Below, piece by piece: positions 7,358-15,594 of a stretch of DNA of 64,000 bases. The stretch comes from CAWUFC02 sp963921335 (lineage in GTDB: Bacteria > Pseudomonadota > Gammaproteobacteria > Pseudomonadales > Halieaceae). The translations under genes were made by a program, and so were the position numbers. The stretch lies in the NCBI GenBank assembly GCA_963921335.3, contig CAWUFC020000001.1:1798001-1862000 (forward strand). The letters are read 5' to 3'. The notes beneath the pieces were generated by a model. The model saw nothing but the letters and a program-made list of their open reading frames with translations, made no database searches and was not told the origin of the DNA. Positions within the stretch are counted from its first letter, which is position 1. Each line of letters starts with the position of its first letter.

Positions 7358-7918
7358 TTATAAGAACAAGCCCAGGGTGGGCACGTTGATGTCGGCGAGA
7401 TCCATGATGATTTCGCGCCTTGCGATTTTGTAGCCATCGGCTGTTTCCTGCAGCACGTCGTTGCGTTGGCCTGCGTAAATGAAATCCTGCATCCCCGGGC
7501 GCGCGTAGAACAGGTGGAAGGCGCTGGTGACCGACACTTCTTCATCCTCAATCGCGGTGATCTCAACATTACCAATAATGCGGCGGGTACGCGCCGGTGG
7601 ATTCTCCGCCCAGGCATTCATCTTGAAGCTGCGGTCAACCCGAAGAAACAAGTGGACGATATTCTCATCGCGCAACGGATTGCCGTCAGATTCGGTTCCC
7701 TCCAGTTCGCGTTCGGTGGCGATCATATACTCGTTGCCCTGTTCGCGATTATTCACCAGTGGGTTGGTACGTGAGGGCATGGTATAGCTGATGTCCTCAG
7801 CGCAAAGACTCAGCCAGGTCTGGTACTGACGGTTATTCAGCAGGCGTGCCTCCTGGTAGTACCACTGTTCGATGTTTAACAGTAATTCCGGTGTCACCGC
7901 ATCCAGGCAGGTTTTCAT
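7358..7918 (-). CDS. Ring-hydroxylating dioxygenase small (beta) subunit
   Basis: A 186-residue NTF2-fold protein of the aromatic-ring-hydroxylating dioxygenase beta family. EQWYYQEARLLNNRQYQTWL is the typical N-terminal helix, and RTRRIIGNVEI and FHLFYARPGMQDFIYAGQRND the central sheet. Beta subunits are structural partners of the Rieske alpha subunit. Its ATG overlaps the TGA of the alpha gene (ATGA), so translation is coupled to an alpha reading frame that now contains a premature stop. No ferredoxin or reductase gene lies next to it. Confidence 0.93.
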   Translation of the reverse strand: MKTCLDAVTPELLLNIEQWYYQEARLLNNRQYQTWLSLCAEDISYTMPSRTNPLVNNREQGNEYMIATERELEGTESDGNPLRDENIVHLFLRVDRSFKMNAWAENPPARTRRIIGNVEITAIEDEEVSVTSAFHLFYARPGMQDFIYAGQRNDVLQETADGYKIARREIIMDLADINVPTLGLFL

Positions 7919-9213
7919 GCTGCAGCCTCCCCGGTTTTCTCCACAGCCATCAGGGCGTCACGCCAGCGCTGGAAAAAGGCACGGGCGTAGTATTCGTTGG
8001 CGGTATTGCTGACCAGGCCTGGCATATCCGGGTGTGGCTTTTCTTCCCCAAACCCAAGCCCGTAGAAGAAGGGGCGGTCGTCAGCAAAGTCGATATTGGC
8101 GCCTCGAAACTGCTGGATCCAGGCTTCGCTGTCTTCCTGTTCGAGTATGCCGCCGGGCCCAAAGAAGGAGGAGTAGTTGGTGCGCATGATCTTCTTCAGT
8201 TCGTCGGGGGCATCCGCGGGTACCACCGACCAACTCCATTACTCCACCTTGCCTGGGCCGCGGGGGTGGGACACTTTGAAAGAACAGTTGGACCATAGGA
8301 AGGAGAGGTTGGGATAAACACCGTAAGTCAGGCCCTTCATCTGTGCCCGCACAGGACCTACTCGCTCTGCCGCTTGTGCCTGTATGTCTTTCAGGTACTC
8401 GTGTAGTTCCGGTCCGCCAAGCTGGCCGGCAATAGACTCAAAGCCCCAGGCGACGTTCTCTACCGGGGCTTCATTGGGCATGAGGCGGAAGGTGGCGCCG
8501 TGGCCAGGCGCTGGCACGCAGGAGTGTCCCACCTCCATAATCTCGTCATTGGCTTCAGGTGGAATGACGGCGGCGTGCAGGAAGGGGCCGTGGTTCACGT
8601 CCCCCAGCTGGTTTTCCATGGGCAGCTTCCAGTTGGCGTCGATCACCCACTTGTGCGGTGCCCCGATAAACTCGATACCCTTGGGAAAGCGCTTAAAGAA
8701 GGCGTCGAGATACCAGCGCATATCGCCAAGGTAATCATCCAGCGAGATGATGTTTTCATCGAAGCTGCCAAAAATCATGCCGTTCCAGCTAGCAACCCTG
8801 GGGACGCGTTTCAGTCCCAGCTCTTCTTTGCAGGGTTTGTTTTCAACGGTTCGCTCCTGGGGGATGCCCACCAGCTCTCCGGATACCGTGTAGGCCCAGT
8901 TGTGATAAGGGCACACGAAACGCTTGGTGTTGCCGTGATCCGCGCGACACACGGGCAGTCCGCGATGGGTGCAGCTGTTAATGGATGCGTAAATCTTGCT
9001 GTCTTCGCCGCGGGCCAGAATAACCGGGGTTTCGCACATGTAAGCCTGTACAAAGTCGCCCGGGTTGGGGATCTGGGATTCATGGCCCAGAAACAGCCAG
9101 GCCTTGCCAAATATGCCTTTCTTTTCCAGCTCGTAAACGTGGGGATCGCTCCAGGCGCGGCGGCTGACCAGGGTGGCGTCTTCGTTGACGATATCGCGGA
9201 TGCCTACAGTCAT
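7915..9213 (-). pseudogene. Rieske dioxygenase alpha subunit interrupted by an in-frame TAA
   Basis: The reading frame encodes a complete ring-hydroxylating dioxygenase alpha subunit of about 431 residues plus one internal stop. The Rieske [2Fe-2S] ligands are C81, H83, C101 and H104, and the mononuclear iron facial triad begins with D205, H208 and H213, the same spacing as naphthalene dioxygenase. Codon 325 (8239-8241) is TAA between GPGKVE and WSWSVVPADAPDE. The frame does not shift; the second part (7915-8238) continues the family sequence and contains the third iron ligand, an Asp in EQEDSEAW. The truncated product would lack that ligand. A single substitution of TAC or TAT (Tyr) explains it. 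ATG 9213 follows AGAGAGGA; the upstream in-frame ATG at 9249 lacks an SD. Confidence 0.88.
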
Positions 9214-9333
9214 GATGATGTCCTCTCTCGAAGCATCAGAAATTATCACTCGTTAATAAAATTTGCAATAAATTGGCCGTGATCGTTTAATAAGTGCGTT
9301 TCATCGACTAAATATACGAACAGGTGCTAATAA
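9214..9333. promoter_or_regulatory. Divergent promoter region between dioxygenase operon and TetR gene
   Basis: This 120-base AT-rich stretch separates the dioxygenase operon from its divergent TetR gene, the usual place for a TetR operator. CACTCGTTAA (9247-9256) and TTAATAAGTG (9287-9296) are imperfect inverted copies with a 30-base gap. No compact perfect palindrome is present, so the operator assignment is weak. Confidence 0.4.
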
Positions 9334-9963
9334 ATGCGTGCGCTTGAGAGCGAGCCAAAACCCCTCAGCAAAGGTGAGAGAACCGCTCAGCGCCTGCTGG
9401 ATGCGGCGGAGCGGCAGTTTGCCCAGCGCGGCTATGAGGCCAGCTCATTGCGTGACATCGCCAGCCAGGCGGGTATCCGGGAGCCCGGCGTTTACAACCA
9501 TTTCAAGGGTAAGCAGGGTTTGTACGAGGCGGTGCTCGAGCGAGCATTGGCGCCTATGGTTGAAACGCTGGATGATCATCTCTCCTCTGCGGAGGGCATT
9601 CGGGCCTATGCATCTTTGCCCGCCGTTATGACTGACCTGTTGCTTGAGCATCCGCAAATGGCGGCTCTGTTTCAGCAGGCGCTGCAGGGTGATCCCGAGT
9701 CAGTGGGTAACCAGATGATCAAGCGCTGGCTGGATCGATTATTCGAGCAGGGCGCTGCGATTGTGCGGGCGGCCGGTGTGGACGAGGTTGATCCCGCTGA
9801 CCTGGCGTTGCAGACCATCGCCATGTTCAACCTGACGACTGGCTACTTCCTGTCACAGCGAGCGTTTGAGCTGATGGCAGAGGGGCAGGTCACCGATCCG
9901 GAGGTTGTGACCCGGCAGAAAAAGCTGCTGGGCAGAATCCAGCGGGCTCTTTTGCTGGGCTGA
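9334..9963 (+). CDS. TetR/AcrR-family transcriptional regulator
   Basis: A 209-residue repressor-type protein. The helix-turn-helix lies at about residues 18-62: RLLDAAERQFAQRGYEASSL, then the recognition helix around REPGVYNHFKGKQGLYEAVL. The C-terminal ligand domain is helical (about 70-205). It is divergent from the ring-hydroxylating dioxygenase cluster and most likely controls it, with an aromatic or fatty compound as inducer; this is inference from position. The start at ATG 9334 follows AGGTGC. Confidence 0.92.
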   Translation: MRALESEPKPLSKGERTAQRLLDAAERQFAQRGYEASSLRDIASQAGIREPGVYNHFKGKQGLYEAVLERALAPMVETLDDHLSSAEGIRAYASLPAVMTDLLLEHPQMAALFQQALQGDPESVGNQMIKRWLDRLFEQGAAIVRAAGVDEVDPADLALQTIAMFNLTTGYFLSQRAFELMAEGQVTDPEVVTRQKKLLGRIQRALLLG

Positions 9964-9967
9964 GAGC

Positions 9968-10390
9968 TTATTCCTCGGCCGCAGGCAGATCCGTCAGCGG
10001 CAGATCCTGCTGCCACACCACGTCCAGGTAGCGGCGGGTAAATTTGTAATCGCCCTCAACCAGGTTGATCTCGTCTTTGTAGCGAATACCCATTTCCATT
10101 TTTCGTTGCACGCCCTCCAGCTCGTAGATGTGGGACGCCAGGCAGTAGGTCTCGCCCTTATAGCTATCGCCATCCCACTCGCCCAGCTGATTTCCGATCA
10201 TATGCATGGTGGCGCTGAACTGGTGCAGGAACTCCAACTGCCCTCGAAATTCGGTCATTCCGTTGGATTCAAATGCGGGTGCGGCCACTACCGCATCGGG
10301 AGTAAATATAGTCTCCAGATCATCGAAACTCTTGTCATCAATAATGCGGGCATACTGCATTGCTAGTCGCTGTGGAATATTGTCTTGCAT
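9968..10390 (-). CDS. SnoaL/NTF2-like protein
   Basis: A 140-residue protein of the NTF2/SnoaL cone fold: an N-terminal helix (AMQYARIIDDKSFDDLETIF), a buried Asp-rich turn (TPDAVV), and a beta sheet ending near residue 130. Members include isomerases, dehydratases and binding proteins, and many are linked to dioxygenases or polyketide enzymes. No catalytic His-Asp pair is clear. It is convergent with the TetR gene (four-base gap) and divergent from the 2OG oxygenase at 10450. One of four NTF2-fold proteins of this kind in the window. Confidence 0.82.
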   Translation of the reverse strand: MQDNIPQRLAMQYARIIDDKSFDDLETIFTPDAVVAAPAFESNGMTEFRGQLEFLHQFSATMHMIGNQLGEWDGDSYKGETYCLASHIYELEGVQRKMEMGIRYKDEINLVEGDYKFTRRYLDVVWQQDLPLTDLPAAEE

Positions 10391-10449
10391 GCGGGTTTCC
10401 TCTTATTGTTTGTTGATCGCCATGCTTACTCGTTAGATGATGACAATAT

Positions 10450-11361
10450 ATGTCAGAAGTAGAAATAGCGCAGGTCGATTTTTCTAGCTATGCAGCAGAT
10501 GGTCCTCGGTCTAACCAAGCCTTGGCCAACGAATTGCACAGTGCCCTGTCAGGAACAGGTTTTTTGACCATTACTGGCCTGGGCGTGTCCCAAGAGCTGC
10601 TCGACCAGGTATTTGCCGCAAGCGAGGCATTTTTTGCCCAGCCCACAACACAGAAACGTAAGTTGGGTTATGGCAGTGCAGAGGATAATTTCGGTTATCA
10701 GGGCATCGGTGAGGAGTCTCTGGAACCTGGCGCCTGTCCGGATCTTAAAGAAGCGATTACCTTGCGCGATGTCTTGTCGCGGCGTTCACTGGCTTGGGGC
10801 GACCCCGATTTTCAGAGACTGGTGGAAACTTTCTACGAACAATGCCTGCAGGCAGCGCATCGTCTGCAGAGAGTTCTGGCATTGGCGCTAGGGCAGAAGG
10901 ATGATTTCTTCGTTAGCTGCCACAAGGGTGAGAATGTCACCCTCAGGATGTTGCACTATCCCCCCTTGCAGCCGGGCAACTCAAGCCAAATGGGGGCTGG
11001 GGCCCATACGGACTATGGCATGTTGACCTTGCTATTCCAGGATGACCAGGGCGGGCTGGAGGTGCAAGCAGAGGATGGCGGATGGTTGCCAGTACCCCCA
11101 CGGTCGGGATCTGTGGTGATTAACGCCGGCGATCTTCTGCAGCGTTGGACGAATGATGTTTATCGTTCGACCCGTCACCGCGTCAGGCCCAGGGACACCG
11201 GGCGTGACCGTTACTCCATTGCCTTTTTTGTGGATCCTGATGCCGATACGGAAGTGTCTTGTCTGGACTCTTGCACCGATGCAGGCCGACCGCGGCGGTA
11301 TCCACCCATTCTTGCGGGCGAGCATATTCTTGCCAAACTCAAGGCCACTCATATTGATTAG
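10450..11361 (+). CDS. 2-oxoglutarate/Fe(II) oxygenase, isopenicillin-N-synthase family
   Basis: A 303-residue non-heme iron oxygenase. The N-terminal DIOX_N domain (about 5-110) contains GFLTITGLGV. The jelly-roll core has the iron triad H186-x-D188 (HTDYGM) and H243 (STRHRV), and R254-x-S256 binds 2-oxoglutarate. The family hydroxylates or desaturates small molecules. No clear SD precedes ATG 10450 (GACAATATATG), so initiation may be weak or leaderless. A purine-permease-type gene starts in its last codons, suggesting that the oxygenase acts on, or near, a purine or pyrimidine-like compound; this is inference. Confidence 0.9.
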   Translation: MSEVEIAQVDFSSYAADGPRSNQALANELHSALSGTGFLTITGLGVSQELLDQVFAASEAFFAQPTTQKRKLGYGSAEDNFGYQGIGEESLEPGACPDLKEAITLRDVLSRRSLAWGDPDFQRLVETFYEQCLQAAHRLQRVLALALGQKDDFFVSCHKGENVTLRMLHYPPLQPGNSSQMGAGAHTDYGMLTLLFQDDQGGLEVQAEDGGWLPVPPRSGSVVINAGDLLQRWTNDVYRSTRHRVRPRDTGRDRYSIAFFVDPDADTEVSCLDSCTDAGRPRRYPPILAGEHILAKLKATHID

Positions 11362-12673
11362 TTGGCTGGATCGGCATTTTCAAATGACCGCCCGCGGCAG
11401 CAACTGGCGCACTGAGGCCATTGCTGCGTGCACCACGTTTGCCACGATGGCTTACCTGTTGGCGGTGCACCCGATGATCATGGCCGATGCCGGAATGGAC
11501 CGTGCGCAAGTTATTACCGTTACAGCCCTGGTAGCAGGCTTTTTCTCTATTCTTATGGGATTGATGGCCAATGTGCCAATTGCGCAGGCACCGGGTATGG
11601 GTTCCAACACATTGGTTGCCTACACGCTGGTCCTGGCTATGGGTTACAGCTGGCAGGCCGCGCTGGGCCTGGTTTTCTGGAGCGGCGTTATCTTCCTGTT
11701 GCTCACCGTAACCGGCGTGCGACGCATTCTACTCGAGGCATATCCCGCTGATCTAAAGCGCGCGCTGACTGCGGGCATAGGCCTGTTCATTATGGTCATT
11801 GGATTTAAAACCGCGGGCATCCTTGTAGAAGCACCGGCACCTTCTTTGGTAACCCTGGGTAACATGAAGGCGCCCTCGACTTTGCTGGCACTGGCAGGCA
11901 TACCCTTGGCAATGAGCCTGATTGTGCTGAAGGTGCCTGCCGCAATATTGCTTTCTATTGCGGCGTTAACAGTTATTGGATTTTTTGTTCCCCATGGCGA
12001 GGCCGCCCTAGTGAGGGTGCCAGATCAATGGTTAGCGCAGCCAGTGGCGCCTGTGGATCTGTGGATGGCGCTTGACCTGCGTTACCTCTGGCAAAACATG
12101 GGTCAGGCATTCCCGGCCCTGCTGGCACTGGTATTCATTGATCTTTTCAGTTCCTTGGCAGCTGCCAATGCGGTCTGCCAGAGAGCGGGGCTGGTGGATG
12201 CAGACAATAATATGCGTGAGCCGACCCGTGTGTTGAGTGCCGATGCGCTGGCAACCATGGGCGCCGCGGTTGCCGGTACCTCCACCACCAACGTCTATGG
12301 GGAGTCGGCTGCTGGCGTAGAGAGTGGGGGTCGCACCGGCCTGGTTGCCATTGGTGTGGGGGTGTTATTTCTTCTGGCCCTGTTTATCAATCCTCTGCTC
12401 TTGATCATTCCACCTCAAGCGACAGCGCCTGCCCTGGTTATCGTCGGGCTGATTATGTTCTCCGAAATCCGCGCCATCGACTTTTCCAATCTGCCTGTGG
12501 CAGGGGCGGCTGTCGTCACCCTGCTGCTGATGGCGTTGACCTCAATCAGTGATGGTATGGCCATTGGCCTGATGATTTATGTGGTGACCATGCTCGCCAC
12601 AGGTAGAGCCAGGCAACTGCACTGGATGGCTGTGTTGCTAAGCCTTGTGTTCCTGGCGTATTACTTTCTATAG
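11354..12673 (+). CDS. AzgA-type nucleobase (purine) permease, NCS2/AzgA family
   Basis: An integral inner-membrane transporter of about 439 residues with twelve or more hydrophobic segments. GSNWRTEAIAACTTFATMAY near the N-terminus, QAPGMGSNTLVAYT and the TSTTNVYGESAAGVESGGRTG loop are hallmark AzgA segments for purine or xanthine:H+ symport. The start is uncertain. TTG 11354 overlaps the oxygenase stop and preserves the homologous WLDRHF stretch; the first ATG, at 11384, would delete it. It is translationally coupled to the 2OG oxygenase and convergent, with a six-base overlap, with the next SDR gene. Confidence 0.88.
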   Translation: MISWLDRHFQMTARGSNWRTEAIAACTTFATMAYLLAVHPMIMADAGMDRAQVITVTALVAGFFSILMGLMANVPIAQAPGMGSNTLVAYTLVLAMGYSWQAALGLVFWSGVIFLLLTVTGVRRILLEAYPADLKRALTAGIGLFIMVIGFKTAGILVEAPAPSLVTLGNMKAPSTLLALAGIPLAMSLIVLKVPAAILLSIAALTVIGFFVPHGEAALVRVPDQWLAQPVAPVDLWMALDLRYLWQNMGQAFPALLALVFIDLFSSLAAANAVCQRAGLVDADNNMREPTRVLSADALATMGAAVAGTSTTNVYGESAAGVESGGRTGLVAIGVGVLFLLALFINPLLLIIPPQATAPALVIVGLIMFSEIRAIDFSNLPVAGAAVVTLLLMALTSISDGMAIGLMIYVVTMLATGRARQLHWMAVLLSLVFLAYYFL

Positions 12674-13435
12674 ATCCAAGACGTTTGAACGCACCATGAC
12701 GCCGCCGTCCACCACCAGGTCGTGCCCGGTAATGTAAGATGCTTGCTCTGAGCACAGGTAGATCACAGCGTCAGCGATCTCCTCTGGCTCGGCCAGTCTT
12801 CCCATGGCATGTACGCCCATAACTTTATCTTTCATCTCCGGCATGTTTTTCAGGTAGGACTGCATGCCGCCAGTGTTAATTCCGCCGGGACAAACTGTGT
12901 TTACCCGCACCCCTCTTTTCGCGTATTCCACAGCCGCCGCTTTGCTCAGCGTGAGCACACCACCCTTGGCGGTCGCGTAAACCGACTGATGGGCTTCACC
13001 GCGGATGCCAGATACCGAGGCAATGTTGACGATGGCGCCGCCGCCGGATGCTTCGATCAGTGGCAGCTGCAATTTCATCGCTCGCCAAACGCCTTTGAGC
13101 GCAACGTCCATGCAGCCGTCCCAGTCGGCTTCGCTCATCTCAGTGAAGGGTTTGTTGGCTGTGCCAAGGGCGGCGTTGTTGGAGACCGCGTGCAGGCCGC
13201 CGTAAGTCTCTCTTGTGACTCCAAGCACTCGCTCAATATCTTCCAGTCTTGCCATATCAGCTTGCACGAAAAGTCCCTCGCTACCCGCCTTCTGTAGCTG
13301 CGAAAGCGTTTCCGCACCGCCCTTGGTGTTTATGTCGGCAATGACTACGCGGTAGCCGGCTGCTCCGAAAGCAAGCACGGTGGCTCTGCCTGTGCCCGCG
13401 CCGCCACCCATGACCAGTGCAATTTTTTGGCTCAT
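12668..13435 (-). CDS. SDR-family oxidoreductase
   Basis: A 255-residue classical short-chain dehydrogenase with the GGGAGTGRAT cofactor loop near residue 11, SNNAALG near 87, the catalytic Ser in NIASVSG and YATAK as the Tyr-Lys pair. The C-terminal YITGHDLVVDGG matches the glucose/3-hydroxyacyl-type group. It is the last gene of a four-gene overlapping operon beginning with the MarR gene; its ATG overlaps the crotonase stop by four bases (ATGA). It probably oxidises a hydroxyacyl or alicyclic alcohol in the same pathway. Confidence 0.9.
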   Translation of the reverse strand: MSQKIALVMGGGAGTGRATVLAFGAAGYRVVIADINTKGGAETLSQLQKAGSEGLFVQADMARLEDIERVLGVTRETYGGLHAVSNNAALGTANKPFTEMSEADWDGCMDVALKGVWRAMKLQLPLIEASGGGAIVNIASVSGIRGEAHQSVYATAKGGVLTLSKAAAVEYAKRGVRVNTVCPGGINTGGMQSYLKNMPEMKDKVMGVHAMGRLAEPEEIADAVIYLCSEQASYITGHDLVVDGGVMVRSNVLDL

Positions 13436-14211
13436 TGTTCATCCCCTTTTTCGGTGCGGCCTTTTTCCATCACTTTTTCGCGCCGCTGTCGCATCATTGC
13501 CGCGCTCATTTGTTTGGCGGATTCGATGGCCTGCTGCTCTTCCCAGTGCAGCGCCTCTTTGTAGGGCATGTTGTAACCGTCTTCGATCAGGGGTTTGTAC
13601 TGCTTGAGCACATGCGGCACGCAGGCACACATGTGCTCTGCCATCTCGATGGCTCTCGGCAGGAGCTCCTCGGCGGGCACTACATGGTTCACGATGCCCC
13701 ACTCGTGCGCCTGTTGGGCAAAGACCGGCGTGCCGGTGAAAGAAATCTCTTTGGCGCGCGACAACCCAATCATGCGCGGTAGTTTCTGGCTTAAACCCCA
13801 TCCCGGCAGTATGCCGACCCGGGCGTGAGTGTCGGCAAAGCGAGCGTTTTCAGAGGCGATCAATACGTCGCAGGCGAGAGCGAGCTCAAAGCCGCCGGTC
13901 ACAGCATGGCCATTGATGGCCCCAATCAACACCCCTGTGAAACCGTCTACGGCCCGCGCCATATCGTTCCCGACCTCATCAGCCGTATTGTCCATGTCAG
14001 AACTCGCCATCTCTTTCAGGTCGAAGCCTGCACAGAATGCGCGTCCAGCACCGGTCAGAATAACGACACGGATGCTGTCGTCCTGTTCGCAATCCGAGAA
14101 GGCGGCAATTACCTCTGCTCGCAAGGCCTTGGACAGCGCGTTCATTTCATCGGGACGGTTAAGGGTAATGATGGCGTAACCATCATGTTTTTCGGTGAGT
14201 ACCAGGCTCAT
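13432..14211 (-). CDS. Enoyl-CoA hydratase/isomerase family protein
   Basis: A 259-residue crotonase. ITLNRPDEMNALSKAL (N-terminal strand-turn), GAGRAFCAGFDLKEM (first oxyanion-hole loop) and GAINGHAVTGGFELALACDV (second) are all canonical. The region that supplies catalytic Glu residues reads DTHARVGILPGWG, so one acid position is Ala or Val rather than Glu, as in many non-hydratase crotonases. ATG 14211 is chosen over an upstream in-frame start because it overlaps the preceding SDR stop (ATGA) and begins the conserved fold. Middle gene of the MarR-linked operon. Confidence 0.9.
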   Translation of the reverse strand: MSLVLTEKHDGYAIITLNRPDEMNALSKALRAEVIAAFSDCEQDDSIRVVILTGAGRAFCAGFDLKEMASSDMDNTADEVGNDMARAVDGFTGVLIGAINGHAVTGGFELALACDVLIASENARFADTHARVGILPGWGLSQKLPRMIGLSRAKEISFTGTPVFAQQAHEWGIVNHVVPAEELLPRAIEMAEHMCACVPHVLKQYKPLIEDGYNMPYKEALHWEEQQAIESAKQMSAAMMRQRREKVMEKGRTEKGDEQ

Positions 14212-15065
14212 GTGCTTTCTCCCAATAATGAGGGGGCGTCCAGCAGCGACAGTTCCTTGGCGATACGCGGTGCCCTGAGAATGTCCAGTGGCTGCCATTC
14301 TTCTCGGGGTTCATTGTCTGCGAGCCATGCCACCACGGCAGCGATAGCAGCCGGTGTGCAGGGTTTAAAGCGTGCCAGTACTTCCTCATCGACGCCGGCC
14401 GCTTTCATGACCTCAGTGACCACTGTGCCTGGTTCGATGTTGTATACGCGCACCCCTTTGTCAGGGTGCTCAACCCGAAGGGCACCGGCCATGCGCCCAA
14501 AGGCCGCTTTGGAAGAAGGGTAGGCATAGCCCCAACCGCCCTTGTCCGCCGGCGCAGGCGGATCATTAAAGGCGGTGTAAGAGAGCATGTTGAGAATCAG
14601 CCCTCCATTGTTTTCTTCCATAGCGGGAACAAACTGTTTGATCAGCGCCAGCGGGGTAAATACATTACCCTGGTAGATGGCCTGGAGCTGTTCGCGGCTC
14701 ACATCAAGCAACCGTTCCTGATTGCCGGTGCCCTGGTAGACCGCATTGTTGAACAATAGATCGCAGCGCCCCCAATGATCCAGCGTGGCCTGGGCGGCAG
14801 CGATCATGCTGTCTTCGTCTAGAATATCTCCTCGCAGGCACAGAGCCTCACCACCCACGCTTTCAACCGCTGCAGCGGTGGCCTCCAGGCTACCCGGCAG
14901 GGGTGCAATAGTGCCCACGTGATCGTGGCTTTCCCCATCGCTCAGTGTGCGGGCGGTGATGGCGACCCAATAACCGAGTCTGGCCAGCGCAACAGCAGTT
15001 TCTGCTCCGATGCCGCGGCTGGCGCCGGTAATAAAGGCGACTTTGTGTTCACTGGGTGTCGTCAT
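14208..15065 (-). CDS. SDR-family oxidoreductase, extended-length classical type
   Basis: A 285-residue short-chain dehydrogenase. GASRGIG (about 15-21) binds NADP(H), FNNAVYQG follows near residue 105, and the active site is NMLSYTAF with YPSSKAAFGR. An inserted DPPAPADKGGWGYA loop before the Tyr is longer than in most SDRs. ATG 15065 is chosen because the SDR fold begins directly there; earlier starts lie inside the MarR gene. It overlaps MarR by 17 bases and the next crotonase by four, so the three are co-translated. Substrate unknown. Confidence 0.9.
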   Translation of the reverse strand: MTTPSEHKVAFITGASRGIGAETAVALARLGYWVAITARTLSDGESHDHVGTIAPLPGSLEATAAAVESVGGEALCLRGDILDEDSMIAAAQATLDHWGRCDLLFNNAVYQGTGNQERLLDVSREQLQAIYQGNVFTPLALIKQFVPAMEENNGGLILNMLSYTAFNDPPAPADKGGWGYAYPSSKAAFGRMAGALRVEHPDKGVRVYNIEPGTVVTEVMKAAGVDEEVLARFKPCTPAAIAAVVAWLADNEPREEWQPLDILRAPRIAKELSLLDAPSLLGEST

Positions 15066-15516
15066 AGTGGGGATCCTTTTGATCAATAAGCTGCTGCAGG
15101 GCATCAACGATGCTGCCCAGTTGTTCCTCTCCAAGCTGTTCGGCGTATTGTTGCCAGACGGTCTCGGTCGAGCGGGTCAGTTCGTCCACGAAGGTCTTAC
15201 CCGCTTTGGTGAAATCAATGAGTTTGGCGCGCGAGTCGGTGGGGTCCTGGCGTCGTTCAATCAGGCCCATGTCTTCCAGCTCGTGAATGATGACCATCAT
15301 TGACTGCGGCCTGATGCCGGCGGCCTGAGCCAGGTCGACACTGCGACTGGCGCCGTGCTGGCCCAGATGCAAAAACACGGCTCTGTGGCGAGCGCCAATG
15401 CCGTCCACACCACGTCGGCGCAGGTCCGTGTCCAGCCGCTGCTGGAAATCCTTGAGGGTCAGCATTAGTACCTGGCCCAGATGACTGGGCGGTGTCATGG
15501 TCATTGCTATTTGCAT
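15049..15516 (-). CDS. MarR-family transcriptional regulator
   Basis: A 155-residue winged-helix regulator. The helix-turn-helix and wing span about residues 52-110: VDLAQAAGIRPQSMMVIIHE (recognition helix) and RRQDPTDSRAKLIDFTKAG (wing with the conserved D-x-R). N- and C-terminal helices form the dimer interface. It heads the downstream SDR-crotonase-SDR operon and is divergent from the LLM oxidoreductase operon. The palindrome at 15523-15547 sits just upstream of its start and could repress both directions. The ligand is unknown, although phenolic acids and acyl-CoAs are common for the family. Confidence 0.92.
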   Translation of the reverse strand: MQIAMTMTPPSHLGQVLMLTLKDFQQRLDTDLRRRGVDGIGARHRAVFLHLGQHGASRSVDLAQAAGIRPQSMMVIIHELEDMGLIERRQDPTDSRAKLIDFTKAGKTFVDELTRSTETVWQQYAEQLGEEQLGSIVDALQQLIDQKDPHYDDTQ

Positions 15517-15522
15517 ATAGTC

Positions 15523-15547
15523 AGTTAAACTTACTATCAGTTTAGCT
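15523..15547. promoter_or_regulatory. Probable MarR operator palindrome
   Basis: AGTTAAACT (15523-15531) and AGTTTAGCT (15539-15547) are inverted half-sites with one mismatch and a 7-base spacer. The site lies seven bases upstream of the MarR start and 48 bases upstream of the LLM oxidoreductase start, the expected place for an autoregulatory divergent operator. Confidence 0.6.
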
Positions 15548-15594
15548 GTTTAAATGCAGCCGTCAACATGCAGATGATGCCTTGGGAGCGTCCT

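Noticed and set aside
7915..8226. A separate small gene starting at GTG 8226
   Set aside because: It is in the same frame as the Rieske alpha gene, four codons after the TAA, and its sequence is the family C-terminus; it is the tail of a broken gene rather than an independent one.
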